Below, piece after piece: positions 5,642-10,742 of a stretch of 10,742 bases of DNA (its first letter is position 1; each line of letters opens with the position of its first letter). This DNA is from DASSFZ01 sp036514635 (GTDB lineage Bacteria; Chloroflexota; Anaerolineae; Fen-1058). The notes beneath the pieces are model-generated. The model was not told the origin of the DNA. It did not search any database and worked only from the letters and a program-made list of their open reading frames with translations. The stretch is taken from NCBI GenBank assembly GCA_036514635.1, contig DATBWU010000177.1, forward strand, positions 1-10,742, given 5' to 3'. The position numbers and the translations under genes were made by a program.

Positions 5642-6242
5642 TGTCGTCTCCCTTCGGTCTCGAGATCATCAGCACGTCATCGGTCCAGACGGCCGGATAT
5701 CCGGCCTTGGCCGCGGTATCGACAATTTCGGTGATCCAGTTGTAATCAACCGACCCCTTGAGCGTGTATCGGTACGGTACGAGCCATCGACGCGGAACGG
5801 CAATCGACCCGCCGCCCGCACGATTGCGGACAAGGCGCCGGTCTCCGATATCCCACGACATCCGGCCGCGTGGTGAGCGCGTGCGGAACAGAACCGGGCA
5901 ATCAGGCGCACTCTCAGCGAGTTCTCGCATCCTTGCGAATGCGCCAGCGACGAAGATGTCGTCGTCGGAGTGCGACAAGATAAGGTCGCCAGAGGTCAGC
6001 GTGAATCCTGAATTACTCTGATAGATCCCCTTGAAAGAATCGACGAATGCGAGCGAACGCCATTGCCACGATGGATATCGGTAGCGATCCTGGGCTGCGT
6101 GGAATGTCTCACCGATAGGCCGATTCGCGTCTGCGACGACGATAACTTCGTCGGCCTCTGTGACTTGACTGGCGATTGCGTCGAGTGTGCGTATCAGTGT
6201 CGGACGGCCAATCGTCGGAATCACGACGCTGATGCTTATCAT
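5604..6242 (-). CDS. GT2-family glycosyltransferase
   Basis: The 212-residue product is a compact single-domain GT-A enzyme. Residues 3-38 (ISVVIPTIGRPTLIRTLDAI...EVIVVADA) are the typical GT2 N-terminal beta-alpha-beta with the donor-binding Asp. SHSDDDIF (D93-D95) is the DXD metal site. The C-terminal part (SVDYNWITEIVDTAAKAGYPAVWTDDVLMISRPKGDD) carries acidic residues where GT2 enzymes place the catalytic base and acceptor site. It differs from the other two glycosyltransferases in having DXD rather than LDAHC. Its ATG overlaps the stop of the preceding gene (ATGA) with only a weak upstream GAG, suggesting coupled translation. No membrane segment is seen, so it should act in the cytoplasm. 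Donor sugar and acceptor cannot be told. Confidence 0.82.
   Translation of the reverse strand: MISISVVIPTIGRPTLIRTLDAIASQVTEADEVIVVADANRPIGETFHAAQDRYRYPSWQWRSLAFVDSFKGIYQSNSGFTLTSGDLILSHSDDDIFVAGAFARMRELAESAPDCPVLFRTRSPRGRMSWDIGDRRLVRNRAGGGSIAVPRRWLVPYRYTLKGSVDYNWITEIVDTAAKAGYPAVWTDDVLMISRPKGDDNAKSVTQTAVDA
5648..5654 (-). promoter_or_regulatory. Ribosome binding site of the DUF2829 gene
   Basis: AAGGGAG on the minus strand lies 6 nt before the ATG at 5641, inside the 3' end of the upstream glycosyltransferase. It favours this start over the ATG at 5611 and is the clearest ribosome site inside the operon. It could allow independent, stronger translation of this gene. Confidence 0.6.
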
Positions 6243-7168
6243 GACGCTGACTCGAAATAGCGCCGTGCTTCAGCGCACACCTTGTCTGGATCGTCCCAAT
6301 TCGGCACCGGCATGAATCGCTCTACGAGCCATGCAAGGTTATGCTTCTTCACTGGCCATTCAGGCAGCCATCCATCCAGCATCCAGAAGCGCGTGGACGC
6401 TCGCAGTCCACGATCCGTTTCAGGCTTTGACAGCGGATATCCACGGCCGTATCGCTTACCCTTGTGCAAGTGGAGCACGGTAGCTTTCTTGTTGATTCGC
6501 ACGCTCCCGCCGGACAGCCAGCACTTCATCCCGATTTCCTGGAACTCATTCCAGAACGACGTGAACAGAGTCTCGTTGAGCGGACCGATGCGCTCATCCC
6601 AGCATCTCCGTGACATGAAATACATCGAACCCTGAGAGCTCATCTCGTCGTCTATCGGCATGTCCAGCCGCGCGCTGCTTTTCTCCGGCCACACGACTCC
6701 GCCCAATTCTCCTACGACTCGAGTCGGATCGCGGATCTCGCGAAACGGATTATCGAGATAGTGGTAATCAATCGGCGGCTTGCCCGTGTCCTGAAGGCCC
6801 CAAGCTTCGGCGTCGAGCCGATCCCTCCGCAGCGTCATCACGCAGTCGTCATCACACGACGACGACAGAACCAGGTCGAACCCTTCGGTGAGCGAGCAAT
6901 GAGCGTCCAGCTTCATGAGAAACTGTCCGCTGGCAAGCCTGGCTCCAGCGTTGATCATCGCCCGCATGCCCTGCGACGTGCCCATGTAGAGCACATGTAG
7001 TCTTGGATCGTCTGGCAAGACAGGGTCGGCCCACACGCCGTCGAGTAGAGCCCAAACCTCGATATCGCCTTGTGCGTGAGCAAGAACATCCCGAACAGTC
7101 GCGCAGAGGAAACGCTCGTTCCTTGATGGAATCAGGACAGAAACGCGACCTGGAACCACGCGCGTCAA
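6239..7168 (-). CDS. Glycosyltransferase with DXH motif, GalNAc-transferase-like
   Basis: The 309-residue protein is a relative of the N-terminal half of the two-domain enzyme in the same operon. Shared landmarks are VSVLIPSRNE (9-18), D43 of ALLDG, FLMKLDAHC (D88, H90), FMSRRCWD, and FWNEFQEIGMKCWLSGG (205-221) followed by LHLHK (H233/H235). DXH plus a downstream His is the metal-binding set of GT27 polypeptide GalNAc-transferases, whereas ordinary GT2 enzymes use DXD. It lacks the CxxC insert and second domain of its larger relative. The start is uncertain. TTG at 7168 overlaps the previous stop (TTGA) but is crowded by the GAGG at 7170-7173; GTG at 7159 lies 10 nt after that GAGG and may be the true start. 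There is no transmembrane segment. The transferred sugar and target are unknown. Confidence 0.8.
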   Translation of the reverse strand: MTRVVPGRVSVLIPSRNERFLCATVRDVLAHAQGDIEVWALLDGVWADPVLPDDPRLHVLYMGTSQGMRAMINAGARLASGQFLMKLDAHCSLTEGFDLVLSSSCDDDCVMTLRRDRLDAEAWGLQDTGKPPIDYHYLDNPFREIRDPTRVVGELGGVVWPEKSSARLDMPIDDEMSSQGSMYFMSRRCWDERIGPLNETLFTSFWNEFQEIGMKCWLSGGSVRINKKATVLHLHKGKRYGRGYPLSKPETDRGLRASTRFWMLDGWLPEWPVKKHNLAWLVERFMPVPNWDDPDKVCAEARRYFESAS

Positions 7169-7563
7169 ACCTCGACGTACGTCAGACAGCCGTCAACAGA
7201 TACCGCGCCAGATAGCTCCAGGTTGAGCAGCGCGGCAGCCGCTGTCTCGAACCATCCAGCCGGATTGAACGGCAGAACAAAGCCCATATTAGCGATGCAG
7301 TTCATTTGTCCGGTAAGGGCCGTGCCTCCCGCCCCGCTCTCGAATCGAACGTTGACCGTTCCGGCTGAAATGAGGAATGCGGCAACAACCCGGATCTTCT
7401 TCCCTGTCACGCCGGCGACAACCGTATTGTCTCCGCTGGATGCTACGTCAATGGCTGCAAACTGCGGCGTCAATGCCGTCATGTCGTCGTTCCACATGAT
7501 CCCAGTTGCCGGCGCTCCTGGGGTCGGTCCGCCGGCTTCAATCGGCCAATTAGCTAGCGGCAT
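7165..7563 (-). CDS. Beta-rich phage virion-type protein, probable fibre or decoration module
   Basis: This 132-residue protein has no catalytic motif. Residues about 30-132 are alternating hydrophobic strands rich in Gly, Ala, Val and Thr (DNTVVAGVTGKKIRVVAAFL, VRFESGAGGTALTGQM, LNLELSGAVSVDGCLTYVEV). This pattern recurs in small hypothetical proteins from tailed-phage contigs and suggests a beta-sandwich. The N-terminus is Pro/Gly-rich and flexible. It has no signal peptide or membrane segment. The ATG at 7563 follows AAGGG by about 6 nt, and the preceding gene stops just upstream. It lies immediately before the glycosyltransferases, so it could be a second acceptor or a particle-surface protein. 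Structural role is inferred from fold type and context only. Confidence 0.6.
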   Translation of the reverse strand: MPLANWPIEAGGPTPGAPATGIMWNDDMTALTPQFAAIDVASSGDNTVVAGVTGKKIRVVAAFLISAGTVNVRFESGAGGTALTGQMNCIANMGFVLPFNPAGWFETAAAALLNLELSGAVSVDGCLTYVEV

Positions 7564-7566
7564 GGC

Positions 7567-7953
7567 TTACCCTTTCACCTCACGGTACACCCACGTACCA
7601 TCTATTTCCTGGTGAGACGCCATATAACAACCCGTGTGCTGCTCGTCGTTGATCGTCAATGTGGCGACAACGCTCGGGCGCCGCTGGCGTGGATCGATTA
7701 AATCCTCGCCGACTTTTTCGCCTGAGTTGTTCATGAAGATAACATGAAGCTTTCCGCCCTGCCGTGTCGGAGGGGAAGACACCGGATGCGGCGTCACGCT
7801 CGCTGGAGGCGCTAAGACCGCCGGAGCGGTGCGAGCCGGCTGGCTTGCAACATTCCCCACCGACAGCCTCAGTCGCCGCAGTTCGTGAAAGAGAAAGCCG
7901 AAACCAAACCCTTGCAGTCCAATCAGAAGACCAAGAAGAAGTTCTTCGATCAT
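7567..7953 (-). CDS. Small membrane-anchored protein of unknown function
   Basis: The 128-residue product begins with one hydrophobic segment (residues 4-22, LLLGLLIGLQGFGFGFLF) followed by charged HELRRLR, as in a single-pass membrane anchor. A Pro/Ala/Ser/Thr-rich linker (about 36-66) leads to a small soluble C-terminal domain with GGKLHVIFMNNSGEKVGEDLI, ATLTINDEQHTGCYMA and GTWVYREV. I do not recognise the family. Anchor plus linker plus domain is seen in spanin-like and superinfection-exclusion proteins, but no lipobox or lysis motif is present, so I make no call. The start ATG overlaps the TGA of the tiny upstream gene (TGATG) and has no ribosome site of its own, pointing to coupling. 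Confidence 0.65.
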   Translation of the reverse strand: MIEELLLGLLIGLQGFGFGFLFHELRRLRLSVGNVASQPARTAPAVLAPPASVTPHPVSSPPTRQGGKLHVIFMNNSGEKVGEDLIDPRQRRPSVVATLTINDEQHTGCYMASHQEIDGTWVYREVKG

Positions 7954-8063
7954 CAGCGGAGCTTGAATTTACGGTTGGCCTGCCTTAGAAGAAAGACGAT
8001 CTGGCCGGTCCTCGAGCCAAGGAGCCACAAGAGTTTGCGCCACATCGAATGAAAATAGCACAT
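7953..8063 (-). CDS. Tiny basic hydrophobic peptide, first gene of minus operon
   Basis: A 36-residue frame starts at ATG 8063, with an alternative 30-residue start at ATG 8045 (MWRKLLWLL). It has a hydrophobic stretch (LLWLLGSRTGQIVFLL) and a strongly basic end (RQANRKFKLR). The stop overlaps the next start (TGATG). A GGCGGA lies 3-4 nt before ATG 8063, and a minus-strand -10-like box (TATTAT) ends 9 nt before it. Its position as a coupled leader of the operon supports reality. The family is not recognised; it could be a membrane micro-protein or only a leader peptide. Confidence 0.45.
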   Translation of the reverse strand: MCYFHSMWRKLLWLLGSRTGQIVFLLRQANRKFKLR

Positions 8064-8071
8064 TTTCCGCC

Positions 8072-8077
8072 TATAAT
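8072..8077 (+). promoter_or_regulatory. TATAAT -10 box for TerL, near-leaderless
   Basis: A perfect TATAAT lies 10 nt before ATG 8088 and 24 nt before the TerL ATG at 8102. No recognisable -35 sits at 16-18 nt upstream (ATGAAA at 8049-8054). The expected transcript would start around 8084, leaving almost no leader before the short upstream reading frame. Confidence 0.5.
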
Positions 8078-8078
8078 A
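8073..8078 (-). promoter_or_regulatory. Minus-strand -10-like box for the operon, overlapping the TerL -10
   Basis: On the minus strand the same bases read TATTAT, 9 nt before ATG 8063. With the plus-strand TATAAT, this makes one AT patch serve both directions in a 56-nt gap. No -35 is evident. No other good promoter lies near the head of the operon. Confidence 0.35.
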
Positions 8079-8087
8079 ACCCGAGAT

Positions 8088-8105
8088 ATGGCCTTTCAGG
8101 CATGA
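8088..8105 (+). CDS. Five-codon upstream ORF (MAFQA) coupled to TerL
   Basis: ATG at 8088 opens a five-codon frame whose TGA overlaps the TerL ATG as ATGA. TerL has no proper Shine-Dalgarno (AGG ends only 1-2 nt before ATG). The -10 box places the transcript start next to this frame. Terminating ribosomes could re-initiate on TerL. The frame also carries an imperfect hairpin (GCCT-TTC-AGGC). It is short enough to be chance. Confidence 0.3.
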   Translation: MAFQA

Positions 8106-9616
8106 CTTTTCACCGCCGCTGTTGCTGGTGTCAGAAGCCATTCATCCAGTATCGGCACGGCCGGGAGTTCTTCTGGGGCTGCTCGACCAAAGCTTGCATG
8201 GCGCGTCAGGCCCAATGGGCCATTCAAGTCCAGAAAAACGGCGAGGGCAGGCCGGTCTACCTTCCACTTCCTAAACAGGTCGAAGCCATCGAGGCGGTTT
8301 TCAACGGAAAGGCCAGGTGGATTCTGTACGGCGGCGCCAGAGGTGGGGCCAAATCGCATTATCTTCGCTGGCTTGCCTATCTGTGCTGCTTGCGTTTTCC
8401 AGGTTTCCAAGTCGTGCTGCTTCGTAGAACTTATCCTGAACTGGAAAAGTCGCATCTTCGACGAGTTCCAGGTGAGGTAGCTAAAATCAAAGCCGACCCG
8501 GTTCTCTCCGCGAAACCTCCGGTTGTCCGCTTCAAGAACGGGTCGATCCTCGAGTTCGGTCACTGCCAGGACGAAGGAGCAATCGAAAACTACCTGTCAG
8601 CCGAATATCACATGATCCTCTTCGATGAGGTTGGCACGTTTACCGAAGACATGGTTATTAGAATCGGCTCGTCAGCCAGGCTTACAAGCAACGACTTCAG
8701 GCCATGCATCGTAGCAGCAACCAACCCAGGTAGCCGCTGGATCTACGACCGATGGATCATTAAAGAAGTAGACCGCGACCGATATCCAAATTACGACCCG
8801 GAGGATTACTGTTTCATCCAATCAAAGCTGGAAGACAATCCGTATCCCGATCCCGAATACGAGCGCTTTCTTGATTCTCTCGACCCGGTCACGAAAGCTG
8901 CCTGGCGAGATGGCCGATGGGATCTTTTCGAGGGCCAGTTCTTTTCTGAGTTCAGGTCTGAACTGCATGTAAGGACGTTGGAGATTCCGCCGGACGTTCC
9001 TAGGATTGGCGGCCTGGATTGGGGCTACGCCAAACCTGGCGTTCTCCTGTGGGCTGTGGTTCTTCCAGATGGACACCTCCACATTGAACGCGAGTACAAG
9101 TTCACGCAACAGCTTGCCGAAGATGTGGCACTGACGGCACAGCAAATGTCGCGCGACTATGGGATACGGTCGTTCGGCCCGATTGCCGCCGACCCGTCCA
9201 TGTGGATTCGCACCGGGCAGAGCGGAGAATCAATCGCGGAAACATTCGCCCGTGCCGGTATGCCCCTGATGCGCGCCAATCACGAACGGGTGAACGGCTG
9301 GCAGCGCGTACGCCATTGGCTGCGAACGGCGCCAGACGGCGTGCCGTGGCTTACGATTGACCCTGGTTGCACGTACGGACTACGCACGTTACCGGCTGCC
9401 ACGTTCGATAAAACCAACCACGAAGACCTCGATACCGACGGTGACGATCATTGGATCGACGCATGTCGGTACTTATCAATGTCCCGTCCGGCCCCATTTA
9501 GAATAGAGACCATCAAGGAGCCGGCGCCAGAGTCGGCCGGAGCTCTCTTCCGGGAGGCTCTTGCTGGCGCTGTAAGTTCTGGTAAACTGGGCAGCGAGAA
9601 TGTCCTTGCAAGATGA
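8102..9616 (+). CDS. terL: Phage terminase large subunit
   Basis: The 504-residue motor of DNA packaging drives DNA into the prohead and cuts it. The ATPase half has a Walker A at 77-85 (GGARGGAKS), Walker B at 171-176 (MILFDE, D175/E176) and a coupling motif AATNPG at 205-210. The RNase H-like nuclease half starts at GGLDWGYAKPG (D306), continues with AADPSMW (D364) and ends with DGDDHWIDACRY (D453), giving the three metal-binding acids. A Cys-rich N-terminus (C7, C8, C10, C27, C32) looks like a small zinc knuckle ahead of the ATPase, which most TerL proteins lack. Length is normal to slightly long. ATG 8102 is the only upstream start in frame. The gene overlaps the portal by 17 nt, the classic TerL-portal order. 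Confidence 0.95.
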   Translation: MTFHRRCCWCQKPFIQYRHGREFFWGCSTKACMARQAQWAIQVQKNGEGRPVYLPLPKQVEAIEAVFNGKARWILYGGARGGAKSHYLRWLAYLCCLRFPGFQVVLLRRTYPELEKSHLRRVPGEVAKIKADPVLSAKPPVVRFKNGSILEFGHCQDEGAIENYLSAEYHMILFDEVGTFTEDMVIRIGSSARLTSNDFRPCIVAATNPGSRWIYDRWIIKEVDRDRYPNYDPEDYCFIQSKLEDNPYPDPEYERFLDSLDPVTKAAWRDGRWDLFEGQFFSEFRSELHVRTLEIPPDVPRIGGLDWGYAKPGVLLWAVVLPDGHLHIEREYKFTQQLAEDVALTAQQMSRDYGIRSFGPIAADPSMWIRTGQSGESIAETFARAGMPLMRANHERVNGWQRVRHWLRTAPDGVPWLTIDPGCTYGLRTLPAATFDKTNHEDLDTDGDDHWIDACRYLSMSRPAPFRIETIKEPAPESAGALFREALAGAVSSGKLGSENVLAR

Positions 9617-10742
9617 CACTCCGCCCGTGCCGCTTCCCAAAGAGGGCCACGGCTCCCTTTCATATTGGCAAGACCAGATACAGTCTGCTGACGAAAAGCG
9701 ACTCCGCTACAAGGAGCAGGAGTGGGACAAGAACGTCCAATACTATCTTGGACGAACGCTTGATGCCCTGCCTCAACAGGATACGGTAGTCGTTCCGAAA
9801 GATTTCGCTAACGTCGAACGGAAAAAAGCGGAACTTTTCTTCCAGAATCCAGACGTCACGCTGACCCCGAAGATGCCGGGACTCGAGGATGCCGTCTTCA
9901 AGTTCCAAGCCGTGCTCAACCAAAAGCTTGGGCCTGATGGTGTAGACGCCGGCACCATGATGACAGAGACGACCTTCGACGCATGCATGACCGGAATGCT
10001 CTGTTCGAAGATCGGGTACGAAAGCTTTTCGGACGGTACCTTGCCGGTCCAGATTGGCGAAGAGGAAACACAGCCCGGCCAGATGCTTCCTGGCGCAGTC
10101 CTCGGCCTTGGACCCATGACGCCGTCAGTCATGGAACCTCAATTCGAGCAGGTTCCTAACATCATCTACGAGCGGTATTTCTGGGAGCGCGTGTCGCCTG
10201 CAAAGGTGCTCATTCCGTCTGAGTTCTCTGGGTTCAACTACGATAAAGCTCCGTGGCTAGGGTTCGAATTCGAAGAAAACTGGGAAATCCTCCGCCGAAA
10301 GTACGAACTTCCCGAGGATGCTCCTGGAGGAGGAGCGGCCGACAACCAAGAGCACATGCTCAAGAGCGAACGGCAGGACGTTGAAACCAGGAGCAGTAAA
10401 CCGAAGCGTCGGAAAGGATGGGAAATCTGGTACCGTGCCAGCCTGTACGATCCAGCCGTTAAACACCCCGAACGGCTTCGGACGTTCGTTCTGCTCGAAG
10501 GCTGGGATGAACCCATAGACCATCGTGAGAGCCCGTATCAGAAGATCGGTCCAAACGGGAAGCTGAAGGGAATGCTCGGTTATCCGATCCACATCGGAGC
10601 CATGCGGTATGTGTCGGACACGGCCTTTCCGACGGCAGAACCGACAATCGGCCGCAATCAGGTCAAGGAGTTGTCTAAGAGCCGCACTCAAATGCTTCTT
10701 CAGCGAGACCGCAACGTGCCGATGCGACTCGCTGATGTCCAT
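9600..10742 (+). CDS. Phage portal protein, 3' end outside window
   Basis: An open frame of 381 codons runs from ATG 9600 to the window edge. The product should form the dodecameric ring at one capsid vertex through which TerL pumps DNA. Evidence is its place directly after TerL (17-nt overlap) and sequence typical of large portal families: an N-terminal YWQDQIQSADEKRLRYKEQEWDKNVQYYLG helix, VPKDFANVERKKAELFFQNPDV (residues about 68-89), a helical middle, then ERYFWERVSPAKVLIPSEFSG around residues 190-210 and GFEFEENWEILRRKY. WEIWYRASLYDP marks the start of the wing/stem region. Portals are usually 450-700 residues, so 100-300 residues are missing. A weak GAG lies just before the ATG, so translation is probably coupled to TerL. 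The residues DAPGGGAADNQEH to KPKRRK form a likely flexible loop. Confidence 0.88.
   Translation, partial: MSLQDDTPPVPLPKEGHGSLSYWQDQIQSADEKRLRYKEQEWDKNVQYYLGRTLDALPQQDTVVVPKDFANVERKKAELFFQNPDVTLTPKMPGLEDAVFKFQAVLNQKLGPDGVDAGTMMTETTFDACMTGMLCSKIGYESFSDGTLPVQIGEEETQPGQMLPGAVLGLGPMTPSVMEPQFEQVPNIIYERYFWERVSPAKVLIPSEFSGFNYDKAPWLGFEFEENWEILRRKYELPEDAPGGGAADNQEHMLKSERQDVETRSSKPKRRKGWEIWYRASLYDPAVKHPERLRTFVLLEGWDEPIDHRESPYQKIGPNGKLKGMLGYPIHIGAMRYVSDTAFPTAEPTIGRNQVKELSKSRTQMLLQRDRNVPMRLADVH

Noticed and set aside
10257..10742. A 161-codon minus-strand ORF at the right edge
   Set aside because: Antisense to the portal frame, which is open for the full 381 codons and carries recognisable portal segments.

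Overview
The window looks like the packaging and head end of a tailed bacteriophage genome (Caudoviricetes), either a free phage or a prophage fragment. The support is a complete large terminase, the start of a portal protein, a terminase-small-subunit-like protein, and a long block of phage-type accessory genes packed on the other strand. There is no bacterial housekeeping gene, integrase, tRNA or rRNA. Base composition is moderately GC-rich (roughly 55-60% by eye). Two promoters have their -10 box almost touching the start codon, so the host probably tolerates leaderless transcripts. The host cannot be named from this sequence.

Layout: (1) 1-313, minus strand: a cysteine-rich small protein running off the left edge, with a possible second gene starting inside it in another frame. 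(2) 314-526: a divergent regulatory gap with a perfect hairpin, a repeated 13-14 nt motif and a strong extended -10 box. (3) 527-1225, plus: TerS-like protein with a basic tail. (4) 1226-1576: a gap between convergent genes containing hairpins, a palindrome and short direct repeats. (5) 1577-8063, minus: one compact, mostly overlapping operon of about nine genes, read right to left. It encodes a tiny basic peptide, a membrane-anchored small protein, a beta-rich virion-type protein, a DXH glycosyltransferase, a GT2 glycosyltransferase, a DUF2829 (Tad2-like) protein, a two-domain DXH glycosyltransferase, a 640-residue fibre-like protein with a 245-residue Ser/Pro/Ala repeat, and a CxxC...CxxC zinc-binding protein. 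(6) 8046-8101: a short bidirectional promoter. (7) 8102-10742, plus: TerL and the portal, with the portal open at the right edge.

The most interesting reading concerns the minus-strand operon. Two of its three glycosyltransferases carry an LDAHC motif, a later acidic block and a downstream His, an arrangement like that of polypeptide GalNAc-transferases, which start mucin-type O-glycosylation. They sit in the same operon as a surface protein whose C-terminal third is a mucin-like Ser-Pro-Ser-Ala-Ser repeat. The operon may therefore encode a phage-borne system that builds and sugar-coats a fibre or surface stalk. The motifs and gene linkage are visible; the glycosylation itself is inferred. 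The same operon holds a DUF2829 protein, a family that includes the Thoeris anti-defence protein Tad2.
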